Assembly (NCBI RefSeq): GCF_024753285.1
Contig: NZ_JANUGW010000021.1
Span: forward strand, 1 to 64,000
Direction of reading: 5' to 3'
DNA length: 64,000 nt
Source: Massilia pinisoli
Lineage (GTDB): Bacteria > Pseudomonadota > Gammaproteobacteria > Burkholderiales > Burkholderiaceae_D
The notes beneath the pieces were generated by a model. The model was given only the letters and a program-made list of their open reading frames with translations. It made no database searches and was not told the origin of the DNA. Shown here piece after piece: positions 1-10,897 of the stretch (positions within the stretch are counted from its first letter, which is position 1; every line of letters starts with the position of its first letter). Made by a program: the position numbers and the translations under genes.

Positions 1-16
1 TGGGCCCACGCTCCGG

Positions 17-37
17 CCACCGTCGACCGGTGGTTTT
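17..37 (+). terminator. Putative intrinsic terminator
   Basis: A six-base-pair stem CCACCG / CGGTGG with a five-base loop (TCGAC) is followed at once by TTTT. It would end a plus-strand gene lying left of the window. The stem is short but GC-rich. The remaining bases up to the first gene (38-187) show no feature I can support. Confidence 0.45.
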
Positions 38-187
38 GTGCGCACGAATTATTGCCTATCGGATACACTGGAGGGATCGCCGGCAACTTGACGCAACTCA
101 GGCGTGCGCGCCATGTGATCCGCGCCGCCATGTTAATGTCTCGACCGGCACACGACCAGGCGCCGCTGCGCGGCACAGAAGGATGGG

Positions 188-1546
188 ATGGGGCTCTTCG
201 ATTTCCTGAAGAAAAAAGACGATGCGCCACGCGCGGGCGCGGGCGTGCGCGCACGTCCGAACCCTGCCCTGGCGGCCGGCCCCGTCACGCGACTCGCGCT
301 CGATACGGAAGCGGAACGCGAGCGGCAGCGTGAAATCGCCCGCGCCACGGCGGCGAAGATCGACGAGATCGAACTCGCGATGGCCTCCGACATCTTCGAC
401 GACGATGCGTGGAGCGGCAGCCGGCGCCCACCGGCCGCCGTGGCAGGCAGCGCCGCCACACCGCCGGCCGACCAGAACACCGACATGCTGCTCGGCCCGG
501 ACGACCTGCCCGACGCGGCCGTCGCGCCGTCCAGCACACCCGTCGTCGAGGAAGCGGCGATCCTGTACGCCAACGACCAGCTCGAAGCCGCCGCACTGCT
601 GCTGCGCACGAGCCTGAAAGAACGGAACGGCGGCGCGGGCGAACGGCAGCCGTGGTGGATGCTGTTCGACCTGTACCAGATCCTCGGCCAGGAACATGAG
701 TTCGAGAGCATCGCGATCGACTACGCCAGCCAGTTCGAGACGTCGCCGCCCACCTATCACCCGGTCGCGGCGGCGTCGCGCACACTGCTCGGGCCCGCGC
801 TCGACAACCAGTTCGCCGGGGCGATCCCGACCGTGAGCCTGTCCGGCAACCTGGACGACGACACCCACACCCGTGTGCAACTCGCGCGCGCGCAGGCCGC
901 TTCGGCCAGTCCGCTCGTGCGATTCGAATTCCAGGCCGTCGCACGCGTCACACCGCAAGGCTGCGCGCTATTGCTGGATGCGTTGCAGGCGCTGCGCAAG
1001 GCCGGGCGCGAACTCGTGCTGGCCGGCGCCGACCATCTCGTCGCCGTGCTGCGCCCGATGCTGGCCATCGGCGACCGCGGCCCCGGCGAGGCCCCCTGGC
1101 TGCTGCTGCTGGAACTGTTGCTGCTGACGAACCGCGAAAAGGATTTCGAGGAAACCGCGATGGATTACTGCGTCACCTTCGAAGTGTCGCCGCCGTCGTT
1201 CGAAGCGCCGCCGCACCTGGCCGTGAGCCTGGCCGCGGCGAGTCCGGTCGCGGCCGCCGCCACCGCGAGCGACCGCTTCCTGCTGCCGGCCTTCGTCCGA
1301 GGCGACTGTGCCACCCTGCTGGCCGCCATCGCCGACCACGCGACGCGCCACCCGACACTCGTGCTGGACGGCTCACGGCTCGCCCGCATCGATTACACGG
1401 CCGCCAACGCGCTGGCCGGGCATCTGCGCGCCATGGCGGCGGACGATCGCGACATCGTCCTGCGTGACCTGAACCACCCCGTCGCCGCCCTGCTGCGGCT
1501 GCTGGGCGCCGGCGAGCGGGTGCGGCTGTACGCGCACAAGTACTGA
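188..1546 (+). CDS. STAS-domain protein with internal duplication
   Basis: This 452-residue protein has no signal peptide or membrane segment, so it is probably cytoplasmic. It starts MGLFDFLKKK, followed by a charged, Ala/Pro-rich linker to about residue 120. Two related helical units lie at about 154-192 and 302-342; both have the pattern PWW/PWL...DY...FE(T/V)SPP. They alternate with two regions resembling STAS (sulfate transporter and anti-sigma antagonist) domains, at about 215-295 and 365-452, so the protein looks like two helical-unit plus STAS modules. STAS domains usually act in partner switching. A phosphorylatable serine cannot be assigned with confidence. It precedes hslV on the same strand but is separated from it by a likely heat-shock promoter. 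The exact role is unknown. Confidence 0.75.
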   Translation: MGLFDFLKKKDDAPRAGAGVRARPNPALAAGPVTRLALDTEAERERQREIARATAAKIDEIELAMASDIFDDDAWSGSRRPPAAVAGSAATPPADQNTDMLLGPDDLPDAAVAPSSTPVVEEAAILYANDQLEAAALLLRTSLKERNGGAGERQPWWMLFDLYQILGQEHEFESIAIDYASQFETSPPTYHPVAAASRTLLGPALDNQFAGAIPTVSLSGNLDDDTHTRVQLARAQAASASPLVRFEFQAVARVTPQGCALLLDALQALRKAGRELVLAGADHLVAVLRPMLAIGDRGPGEAPWLLLLELLLLTNREKDFEETAMDYCVTFEVSPPSFEAPPHLAVSLAAASPVAAAATASDRFLLPAFVRGDCATLLAAIADHATRHPTLVLDGSRLARIDYTAANALAGHLRAMAADDRDIVLRDLNHPVAALLRLLGAGERVRLYAHKY

Positions 1547-1597
1547 CGTCGGCCCGGCAGGTGCCGCGTGCACATTGATCGTTGGATATGATCCAGT

Positions 1598-1624
1598 CTT
1601 GCAATTTGATTTGACATCCCCACT
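1598..1624 (+). promoter_or_regulatory. Sigma-32-like promoter of hslVU
   Basis: CTTGCAA (1598-1604), a 13-base spacer and CCCCACTT (from 1618) match the known sigma-32 consensus CTTGAAA / CCCCATNT closely, with one mismatch in the first box and one in the second. The site ends about 30 bases before the hslV start. The heat-shock role of HslVU supports the reading. No binding or transcript data are available. Confidence 0.55.
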
Positions 1625-1654
1625 TGCGATGAGCAGATCAACCACGAGGCAAAT

Positions 1655-2191
<537 letters not shown>

Positions 2192-2216
2192 CCGCGTCTC
2201 CCGCACGAAAGCACTC

Positions 2217-3563
<1,347 letters not shown>

Positions 3564-3590
3564 CCCGGGCGCGCGTAACAGGAGGCGGCG

Positions 3591-3788
3591 GTGGCGAACA
3601 AGGCATTGGCAACCCGGCAGAAGATGCGGCTGCGTGTCGAACCGACGCCGCCGCTTAAACCGCGCAACCCGTTTGCGGGCTTCGCCAAGGCGCGCGTGGC
3701 CGGGGCGCATGAGAAACCCGCGGCCAGCGAACGGCTGGCCGCCAAGCGTGCGCTCAAGAAGGTCAAGCTGGAGCCGGACGAGGAATGA
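3591..3788 (+). CDS. Small basic hypothetical protein
   Basis: This 65-residue open frame starts with GTG and is preceded by a strong ribosome-binding site AGGAGG 4-5 bases upstream, 27 bases after hslU. The product is rich in Lys, Arg, Ala and Pro and has no signal peptide or membrane segment. The strong Shine-Dalgarno and the tight spacing argue that it is translated as the third gene of the hslVU operon. I do not recognise the family. A nucleic-acid-binding role would only be a guess from its charge. Confidence 0.6.
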   Translation: MANKALATRQKMRLRVEPTPPLKPRNPFAGFAKARVAGAHEKPAASERLAAKRALKKVKLEPDEE

Positions 3789-3801
3789 CGTATTCCGGCG
3801 G

Positions 3802-4197
3802 CTATTTGACCGGTGTGATCAGCGGCTTGCCTTTCTCGACGAAATAGGTGGCGATGCCTGCCCCGGCCCCCGAGCCGGGGTTCCTGGCCGCGTGCACCGT
3901 ACCGGCCGGGATGAACACGGATTGACCCGCCTTGAGCAGGACGGGCGCTTGACCGTCGGGCAGGTACTCGAGCGTGCCCTCGACGACATACAGCACTTCG
4001 TCACCCGGATGCGTATGCCGCGGCACGCCGTGGCCGGGGTCGACCTCCACGCGCACCTCGACGACTTCGCGCCCCGGCACCGCGGTGTCATGCCGCAGCA
4101 GATCGGTACGCCGCACCCCGGCCACCTGCGCCCACAGGGCCGCGCCCGGCAACGCCAGGGCGAGCAGGAACAGCGCTTTCACGGTTGAGCTTGCCAT
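3802..4197 (-). CDS. Secreted cupin-domain protein
   Basis: The 131-residue product begins with a signal peptide (about residues 1-23, ending LWAQ). The rest is a single cupin beta-barrel. The first cupin motif is visible as PRHTHPGDEVLYVVEG, with two histidines and a glutamate for metal binding; the second is PAGTVHAARN. Cupins of this size are often annotated without a known substrate. The gene is convergent with the small ORF downstream of hslU and divergent from the XRE regulator at 4435, which might control it. Confidence 0.8.
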   Translation of the reverse strand: MASSTVKALFLLALALPGAALWAQVAGVRRTDLLRHDTAVPGREVVEVRVEVDPGHGVPRHTHPGDEVLYVVEGTLEYLPDGQAPVLLKAGQSVFIPAGTVHAARNPGSGAGAGIATYFVEKGKPLITPVK

Positions 4198-4275
4198 ATT
4201 CCCTCCTTCAGCGATCCACGAGATAACGGTTGGACACCGGCGCGCCGGCGAATGTCCCTCCGCGTGCGCCTGAAC

Positions 4276-4287
4276 TGATACGTATCA
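4276..4287. promoter_or_regulatory. Perfect 12-bp palindrome, possible operator
   Basis: TGATACGTATCA is a perfect palindrome in the intergenic region between the divergent cupin gene (start 4197) and the XRE-family regulator (start 4435). Its place between the two promoters fits an operator for the adjacent regulator. This is inferred from symmetry and position only. Confidence 0.4.
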
Positions 4288-4434
4288 TCACACGAACCGT
4301 GCTCATCGGGCGGTGCCCGTTCGACGCGCGCGACTGTCGTGATGTGGACTCGACATTTCTTGAACTGGCCCCGCTTCTTCTGTACATTCGTGAGCGCCGA
4401 GTTGACGAACGAAAACAGGGAAACGACGACACCC

Positions 4435-5166
4435 ATGAGCTCCCCCGACATGCTGCTGGACGTCCTGCGCGCCGAACTGCGCGCGGCCGGGATCACCTAC
4501 AAAATGCTGGCCGACCGCATCGCGATGAGCGAATCGAGCATCAAGCGCATGTTCGGCCAGAAGGACATGACCTTGTCGCGCATGGCCCAGATCTGCCAGG
4601 CGGCCGGCATCGCAATGGAAGACGTGCTGCGGCGCGCGGCCGATGCGCGCCCGCAGGCCGACACGTTGACCCTGGTCCAGGAAAACGCGCTGGTCGCCAA
4701 TCCGCGCCTGCTGCTCGTCGCCATCTGCTGCCTGGGCCACTGGAGCCTGGAGCAGATGGTCGAAACCTATCGCTTGACGGAACCCGAGTGCATCGGCTTG
4801 CTGGTGGAACTCGACCGGCTCGGCGTGATCGAACTGAAGCCGCTGAACCGCTACACGCTGCGGGTGTCGAACGCCTTCCGCTGGCTGCCGGACGGGCCGG
4901 TGCAGCGCTTTTTCCGCGCGCACGTCGTCGAGGATTATTTCGCCGGCCCCTTCGACGGTGCCGGCGAAACGCTGATGTGCCTGCCCGCGCGCCTGTCGCA
5001 CGCGAGTGCGGCCGAGCTGTCGGAAAAGATCCACCAGCTGGCCGCGGAATTGGCGCGCATGCACCGCAACGACCGCCGGCTGCCGCCGCGGGAACGCGAC
5101 GGTTTTACCTTGCTGGTGGGTTTTCGATCGTGGGAATTTTCAGCGTTCACGGCGCTGCGGCGCTGA
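4435..5166 (+). CDS. XRE/Cro-CI family transcriptional regulator
   Basis: With the ATG at 4435 the protein has 243 residues. Residues about 6-60 form a helix-turn-helix of the Cro/CI type (ITYKMLADRIAMSESSIKRMFG), followed by a typical continuation in which the regulator ranks inputs (RMAQICQAAGIAMEDVLR). The region after residue 85 looks like a second, winged-helix-like unit (ECIGLLVELDRLGVIEL) plus an effector part of unknown ligand. An upstream in-frame ATG at 4339 would add 32 residues that do not look like protein of this family, so 4435 is preferred. It faces gspC tail to tail. Confidence 0.82.
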   Translation: MSSPDMLLDVLRAELRAAGITYKMLADRIAMSESSIKRMFGQKDMTLSRMAQICQAAGIAMEDVLRRAADARPQADTLTLVQENALVANPRLLLVAICCLGHWSLEQMVETYRLTEPECIGLLVELDRLGVIELKPLNRYTLRVSNAFRWLPDGPVQRFFRAHVVEDYFAGPFDGAGETLMCLPARLSHASAAELSEKIHQLAAELARMHRNDRRLPPRERDGFTLLVGFRSWEFSAFTALRR

Positions 5167-5178
5167 CGCCCGGCCCGC

Positions 5179-5892
5179 TTACTGCGTGGTCTGCATGCCG
5201 GCCGGGTTATCGGTCGTGCGGGTCTGGGGCGGCATCGGGACCTGATGCGGCGGCGGATTGATCGGGTTCGGATTCGCGGGCGGCGGGTTGTCGCGCGCGC
5301 CCATATCGCCCGGATTCGTCATCGACGGCTGTGCCGGGACGGCACCCGGTGCCATCGTCGGGTCGGGAGCGGCCGCATTCACCTGCGTAGGCGGCATCGC
5401 CGGGGCGGTCGTGATCGGCTGAGGCTGCGGGAAATTCGGCTGCGCAATGGGCGGCGGCGCGCCCGGCGCACCGGCGGGGCCTCCCATCGGCGCCGCGGCT
5501 TTGGCATCCGTGGCCAGGTCGACGCGCTTCATGACGCCGCCGTCGGACAGCATCACGTAGCGCGGATGCACCTCGGCCAGCGTGATGCCCGGTGCCACTT
5601 CCTTGCCCACCTTCAGCGCCTTGGCGGGCGAGCCTTCGGCGACGATGATCGCCACGCTGTCGCGCCCGTCCGCGACGACACCCGTCAACTGGTAATTGGT
5701 GGCCGCCGCGGCGACCTGGCCGCCGAACAGGGTGGCCGCCGCGTCGATAGCCGGGTCCGGCATCGTTGTCTGCGGCACGGCCGCCAGCGGACGCTGCTGC
5801 GGATGGTACAGCTGCATGATCCAGTACGCGAGCGACGCCGCCAGCAGGATCACGCCGAGCAGGCTCAGAAGTAAAGGCAAACGCTTGTTCAT
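5179..5892 (-). CDS. gspC: Type II secretion protein GspC
   Basis: GspC is the inner-membrane clamp protein that connects the assembly platform to the GspD secretin. The 237-residue product has a short cytoplasmic N-terminus, one membrane helix (about 6-27) and a periplasmic homology region with the pattern LFGG...YQLTGVVADGR...VAIIV. After about residue 130 the protein turns into a Pro/Gly/Asn-rich tail, and I see no PDZ domain, which many GspC proteins have. It is the last gene of the gsp operon, separated from gspF by 11 bases. Confidence 0.85.
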   Translation of the reverse strand: MNKRLPLLLSLLGVILLAASLAYWIMQLYHPQQRPLAAVPQTTMPDPAIDAAATLFGGQVAAAATNYQLTGVVADGRDSVAIIVAEGSPAKALKVGKEVAPGITLAEVHPRYVMLSDGGVMKRVDLATDAKAAAPMGGPAGAPGAPPPIAQPNFPQPQPITTAPAMPPTQVNAAAPDPTMAPGAVPAQPSMTNPGDMGARDNPPPANPNPINPPPHQVPMPPQTRTTDNPAGMQTTQ

Positions 5893-5903
5893 CAGTGTCC
5901 TTA

Positions 5904-7124
5904 TCAGCGGACCAATTGGTTGATTTCAATGATCGGCATCAGCACGGCCAGCACGATCAGCAGCACGACGAGGCCCATCGCGAGGATCAGCACCGGCTCC
6001 AGCAGGCCGGCGATGGTCAGCGTGCGCCGTTCGAGGTCGGCCTGCTGCGAATTCGACGCCCGTTCCAGCATCGCGGGCAGCTCGCCCGTGATCTCGCCCG
6101 CGCGGATCATGTGCACGAGCATGGGCGGGAACAGCTTTTGCGCCGACAGCGCGCGCGCCAGACTCACGCCTTCACGCACGCTGGCCGTCGCCTCCTCCAC
6201 GAGTTCCTTCATCGCCACGTTCGACAGCGTGTCGCGGCTCGTCTCGAGCGCGCGCAGGATGGGCACGCCGGAACCGGTCGTGATCGCCAGCGTGCTGGCG
6301 AAACGGGTCGTGTTCAGGCTGCGCTCGAACTTGCCGTACACGGGCGCGTTCAGCAGCCACGTGTGCCAGCTGCGCTTGAGCACGGGGTTCTGCAGCGCAC
6401 GGCGCCACGCGAACCAGGCCGCGATCATGATCAATGCGACATAGATCCCGTAGGCGCGCGTAAAGTTCGACACGCCGAGCATGAGGATCGTCAGGAACGG
6501 CAGCTTCTGCTTCGTGTTGGCGAACACGGACACGATCTGCGGCACGACGTACGTCAGCAGGAAGATGACGATCGCGAACGCGACGACGGTCACGATCGCG
6601 GGATACGTGAACGCGAGGCGCACCCGCTGGACGAGCGCGTTGCGGCGTTCGATGTAGTCCGCGAGGCGCGACAGCACGCGCGACAGCTGGCCGATCTGCT
6701 CGCCCGATGCGACGAGGGCGCGGTAGATCTCCGCGAAGTCGCGCGGATGGCGCGACAGCGCGCTGGAGAACGAGGCGCCGCCCATCACTTCCGAGCGGAT
6801 CGACGCGATCAGGTCGCGCACGTAGGCGCGCTCGGCCTGTTCCAGCAGCGCCGTGAACGCTTGCTCGAGCGGCAGGCCCGCTTCCAGCAGGCTCGCGAGC
6901 TGGCGCGTGAACAGCGCGAGCTCGACCTGTGACAGGCGCTCGCCGAAGCCGCGCGCGCGTGCCACGCCGCTCTCGTCGAGCTGGGCCGCGATGGCTTCGA
7001 CGGTCAGCGGCGTCAAGCCCTGCAGGCGCAGGTCGGCGCGCGCGGCACGGGGGCTGTCGGCGTTCAGGACGCCCTTGCGGGTGATGCCGCCGGCGTCGAC
7101 GGCTTCATAGCGGAAGGCGGGCAT
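5904..7124 (-). CDS. gspF: Type II secretion inner-membrane platform protein GspF
   Basis: GspF is the polytopic membrane core of the type II secretion platform. The 406-residue product has the family length and two repeated GspF domains: the first includes the pattern FTRQLASLLEAGLPL near residue 70, and the second is RFASTLAITTGSGVPIL near 275. Three hydrophobic segments are visible, at about 170-195, 220-240 and 375-400. The gene lies 3 bases after gspE and 11 bases before gspC, so the three are translated from one message. Confidence 0.95.
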   Translation of the reverse strand: MPAFRYEAVDAGGITRKGVLNADSPRAARADLRLQGLTPLTVEAIAAQLDESGVARARGFGERLSQVELALFTRQLASLLEAGLPLEQAFTALLEQAERAYVRDLIASIRSEVMGGASFSSALSRHPRDFAEIYRALVASGEQIGQLSRVLSRLADYIERRNALVQRVRLAFTYPAIVTVVAFAIVIFLLTYVVPQIVSVFANTKQKLPFLTILMLGVSNFTRAYGIYVALIMIAAWFAWRRALQNPVLKRSWHTWLLNAPVYGKFERSLNTTRFASTLAITTGSGVPILRALETSRDTLSNVAMKELVEEATASVREGVSLARALSAQKLFPPMLVHMIRAGEITGELPAMLERASNSQQADLERRTLTIAGLLEPVLILAMGLVVLLIVLAVLMPIIEINQLVR

Positions 7125-7127
7125 CGA

Positions 7128-8552
7128 TCAATCCACCTTCGTGACGCGCAGCAGTTCGGCTTCCGTCGTGATGCCTTCCCGCACCCACCGCTGGCCATCG
7201 TCGTGCATGGTCTTCATGCCGGACTTCAGCGCGGCATGGCGGATCTCGGCCTCGGCCGCCTGGTTGTGGATCTGCGAACGGATCTGTTCAGTCGTCTCGA
7301 GCAGTTCGTACACGCCCACGCGGCCGTGGTAACCCGTGTGGCCGCAGCGGTCGCAGCCGACGGCCACCCACTGCCCGCCTTCCTGGCGCTTGCAGTAGGA
7401 GCACAGCTTGCGCACGAGGCGCTGCGCCATCACGCCCAGCAGCGACGACGACAGCAGGAACGGTTCGATGCCCATATCCAGCAGGCGCGTGACGGCCGAC
7501 GCGGCGTCGTTCGTGTGCAAGGTGGCCAGCACGAGGTGGCCCGTCAGCGAAGCCTGCACAGCGATCTGGGCCGTTTCGAGGTCGCGGATCTCGCCGATCA
7601 TGATGACGTCCGGGTCCTGGCGCAGGATCGCGCGCAGGGCTTTACCAAAGGTCATGTCGATGCGGGCGTTCACCTGCGTCTGGCCGATGCCTGGCAAGTC
7701 GTATTCGATCGGGTCTTCCACCGTCATGATGTTGGTGGTGGTCGAATTCAGGCGCGACAGCGAGGCGTACAGCGTGGTCGTCTTACCGGAACCGGTGGGG
7801 CCCGTGACGAGCACGATGCCGTGCGGCTGGTTGATCAGCTTGTCGAACTGCGGCAGCATCTGCTCACTCATGCCGAGGTGGCTGAGGTCGAGGCGCCCCG
7901 CTTCCTTGTCGAGCAGACGCAGCACGGCGCGCTCGCCGTGGCCGGTCGGCAGGGTCGAGACACGCACGTCGACGGGCTTGCCGCCGATGCGTAGTGTGAT
8001 GCGGCCGTCCTGCGGCAGGCGTTTTTCCGCGATGTCGAGCTGCGACATGATCTTGATACGCGAGATCAGCGATGCGTGGATCGCCTTGCGCGGACGCACG
8101 ATGTCGCGCAGCGCGCCGTCGATGCGGAAGCGCACGACGGACGTCTGCTCGAACGGTTCGATGTGGATGTCGGACGCGCCTTCGCGCAGCGATTGCGTCA
8201 GCAGCGCATTGATCATGCGGATGACGGGGGCGTCGTCCGACGATTCCAGCAGGTCTTCGATCGCCGGCACGTCCTGCAGCAGCTTCGTGAGGTCGAGGTC
8301 GGCATCGAACTCGTCCGCGACCTGCGACGCGTCGCCGCCGGCCGACTGGTACGCGGCGGCGATGGCCGATTCCAGTTCCGCGCGTTCCATCCGCCGCAGC
8401 GTGATACGCCCGAAGCGGCGCGAGACCTCGGCGATGGCCGCCGGCTTGGTCGCGTTCGAGACCAGCACTTCGACGGCTTGCGACGGGTCGCCGTTGGAAC
8501 GCGCCAGCACGCCGTAATCGCGTGCGAATGCGTAGGGCAACAAGTTATTCAT
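7128..8552 (-). CDS. gspE: Type II secretion ATPase GspE
   Basis: GspE is the cytoplasmic hexameric ATPase that powers pseudopilus assembly. The 474-residue protein has an N-terminal GspE/MshE domain, then the secretion ATPase core: Walker A GPTGSGKTTT, Asp box VEDPIEYDLPG, Walker B DPDVIMIGEIRD and His box TGHLVLATLHTND. A four-cysteine zinc element follows, as CSYC and CDRC. All catalytic boxes are intact. It is shorter at the N-terminus than E. coli-type GspE (about 493 residues), but the difference is small. Confidence 0.96.
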   Translation of the reverse strand: MNNLLPYAFARDYGVLARSNGDPSQAVEVLVSNATKPAAIAEVSRRFGRITLRRMERAELESAIAAAYQSAGGDASQVADEFDADLDLTKLLQDVPAIEDLLESSDDAPVIRMINALLTQSLREGASDIHIEPFEQTSVVRFRIDGALRDIVRPRKAIHASLISRIKIMSQLDIAEKRLPQDGRITLRIGGKPVDVRVSTLPTGHGERAVLRLLDKEAGRLDLSHLGMSEQMLPQFDKLINQPHGIVLVTGPTGSGKTTTLYASLSRLNSTTTNIMTVEDPIEYDLPGIGQTQVNARIDMTFGKALRAILRQDPDVIMIGEIRDLETAQIAVQASLTGHLVLATLHTNDAASAVTRLLDMGIEPFLLSSSLLGVMAQRLVRKLCSYCKRQEGGQWVAVGCDRCGHTGYHGRVGVYELLETTEQIRSQIHNQAAEAEIRHAALKSGMKTMHDDGQRWVREGITTEAELLRVTKVD

Positions 8553-8563
8553 CGTCTGTCGGC

Positions 8564-10897
8564 TCAGGGTTGCACGGGTTGCGCTGGTTGCGCGGGTTGC
8601 ACCGGGCGGAATTCGGGCACGGCCTGCTGGGCAGGCGCCTGCGGCCTCGTCTGCGGCTGCGTCGGTCCCGTCGCCGCGCCCGGGCGCGCCGTCATGGGTG
8701 CCGGCGGCGGCATCGTGGCCATCAGGCCGCCCGCGGACGGCTGGCCATTGGTCAGCTTGGGCAGCAACGGCGCGCCGAGGTTCTTCAGCAGCACGGTGTC
8801 GTCGGCCGGCTGCGCCATCTCGCCGGCGGCGTGCATGTATTCGTAGCGGTCCATTGAAATGCTGTCGTTCTGCTCCTTGCTGCGCACCACCACCGGACGG
8901 AGGAACACCATCAGGTTGCGCTTGTTACGGTTGCGCTTGCGGTACTTGAACAGGTTGCCCAGGATGGGTATGTCACCCAGGCCACGCACCTTTTCGTTGC
9001 TATCGTCTTCAGCGTCCGAAATCAGGCCGCCCAGCACGATGATCTGGCCATTGTCGGCCAGGACATTGCTTTCGATGGCGCGGACCGTCGTGATGATGCC
9101 GCCGGAGTTCGTGGTCGTCGTGTCGATGCCCGAATTCTCATGGTAGATCGACAGCTTGATGGTACCGCCTTCTGAAATCTGCGGGCGCACCTTCAGCAGC
9201 AGGCCCACGTCCTTGCGGTCGACCGTCTGGAACGGATTGCTCGCGCCGCTCGCGCCCGTCGTGAAGGAACCGGTGATGATCGGGATGTTCTGGCCGACCT
9301 TGATCGTGGCCAGTTCGTTGTCCAGCGTGATCATGTTCGGCGTCGACAGGATGTTCGCGTTGCCCGTGCTTTCCAGCGCATGCGCGATGGCGCCCAGGCC
9401 CAGCTCGCCGTTGACCTGCTTGAACAGGCCGATCGACAGGCCGGTCGGGTTCGGGAGCTGCCCGCCGCCGGCGCTGGCGCTGGACGAGCTGCCTGTGACG
9501 CCCGTCGCCGCGGCCAGCGCGAGGTTGACGAGGTTGTTGGCGGTGCCGCCCACGCTGAACGACTGCAGGCCGCCCACACGATAGGCGCTGTTGTTGTTGC
9601 CGGTCAGGCCCACCCATTGCACGCCGAACTCGGACGCGTCGCTCGACGTGACCTCGACCACCAGCGCCTCGATGTAGACCTGGGCGCGGCGCACGTCGAG
9701 CTGGTCGATGACGGAGCGCAGGTTGCGGTACACGGCATCGGGTGCCGTGATGATGAGGCTGTTGGTCGACGCGTCGGCCTGGATGAAGCCCGAGCCCTGG
9801 CCGCCGGCGCCGCCAGCCGTGGACTGACCCTGCTGCGCGAACGTGTTGCTCGTGCCGCCCAAGCCCGTGCTGCCCTGCTGGCCTTGCTGGCCGAGGCCGC
9901 CGGCGCCGGTGCCGCCCGTGTTCGTCGACTGGATCGAACCGCCGGCCGTGCCCTGCTGCTGCGTGCCGACGGCCGACGTGTCCTGCGAGACGACGGCGCG
10001 CAAGGTCTGCGCCACCTTGGTGGCGTCCGCGTTCTTCAGGTAGACCACGTGGATGTTGCCGAGTTCCGTCGTCGGCTGGTCGAGCTTGGCGATCAGGTTC
10101 TTCGCCATGTTCGCGCGCGCCGGCGATGGCGCGCGCACGATCACCGCATTGGTCCGCGGATCGGCCAGCACTGTGACGCGGCCCGCGTCGCCGCCGGCGG
10201 CAGGTTCCATCAGGCGCGTGACGAGCGTGGCCACGTCGCTGGCGATGCCGTTGCGGATCGGGACCACGTCGAGGTCGCCGGTGGACGGCGCGTCGAGGGC
10301 GGCGATGATCTTCGACAGGCGGCGCAGGTTGTCGGCGTAATCCGTGATCACGAGGCTGTTGTTGCCCGGATCGGCCATGATCGAGTTGTTGGGCGAGATC
10401 AGCGGACGCAGCACGGCCGTCAGGTTCGCGGCCGACTCATGCTGCAAGCGGTAGACCTGCGTGGCGATCTGGTCGCCTTTCACCTTCGAGCCGCCGGTGC
10501 CCACCTGCGTGGGCGACGATTGCAGCTTCGCTTCCGCTTCCGGCACCACTTTCGCGTAGCCGTCGCCGGTGACGACCGCATAGCCCTGCAGGCGCAGCGC
10601 AGAGGTCAGCAGCGAAAATGCCTGGGCCTTCGTCAGCGTCCTTTCCGACACGAGCGTCAGCGTGCCTTTCACGCGCGGGTCGATGATGAAGGTCATCCCC
10701 GTGTAGTGGCCGACCGCCTTGATCACGGATTCCATGTCGGCGTTGACGAAGTTGAGCGCGGCGCCGCCGCCCTCCTGGGCGTAGGCAAACGACGGCAGGA
10801 CGCTTGTTCCGACGGTACAGCACAGCACGGCGCCGGCCACGATACGGCGCAGTGCCGGAAATTGCTTTTTGCTGCGGAGTTGGTTTGTTTTCATCAT
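8564..10897 (-). CDS. gspD: Type II secretion outer-membrane secretin GspD
   Basis: GspD forms the outer-membrane channel. The 777-residue product has a signal peptide ending near residue 40, an N0 domain beginning ALNFVNADMESVIK, three N-domains with KH-like folds, and a C-terminal secretin domain with the signature VPIITGS region and VGLLLKVRPQISEGGTIKL. A long Gly/Gln-rich low-complexity insertion sits in N3 (about 315-375). The C-terminus ends in a Pro/Gln-rich tail with repeated PAQ units instead of an obvious pilotin-binding segment. The ATG overlaps the gspN stop as ATGA. Confidence 0.96.
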   Translation of the reverse strand: MMKTNQLRSKKQFPALRRIVAGAVLCCTVGTSVLPSFAYAQEGGGAALNFVNADMESVIKAVGHYTGMTFIIDPRVKGTLTLVSERTLTKAQAFSLLTSALRLQGYAVVTGDGYAKVVPEAEAKLQSSPTQVGTGGSKVKGDQIATQVYRLQHESAANLTAVLRPLISPNNSIMADPGNNSLVITDYADNLRRLSKIIAALDAPSTGDLDVVPIRNGIASDVATLVTRLMEPAAGGDAGRVTVLADPRTNAVIVRAPSPARANMAKNLIAKLDQPTTELGNIHVVYLKNADATKVAQTLRAVVSQDTSAVGTQQQGTAGGSIQSTNTGGTGAGGLGQQGQQGSTGLGGTSNTFAQQGQSTAGGAGGQGSGFIQADASTNSLIITAPDAVYRNLRSVIDQLDVRRAQVYIEALVVEVTSSDASEFGVQWVGLTGNNNSAYRVGGLQSFSVGGTANNLVNLALAAATGVTGSSSSASAGGGQLPNPTGLSIGLFKQVNGELGLGAIAHALESTGNANILSTPNMITLDNELATIKVGQNIPIITGSFTTGASGASNPFQTVDRKDVGLLLKVRPQISEGGTIKLSIYHENSGIDTTTTNSGGIITTVRAIESNVLADNGQIIVLGGLISDAEDDSNEKVRGLGDIPILGNLFKYRKRNRNKRNLMVFLRPVVVRSKEQNDSISMDRYEYMHAAGEMAQPADDTVLLKNLGAPLLPKLTNGQPSAGGLMATMPPPAPMTARPGAATGPTQPQTRPQAPAQQAVPEFRPVQPAQPAQPVQP

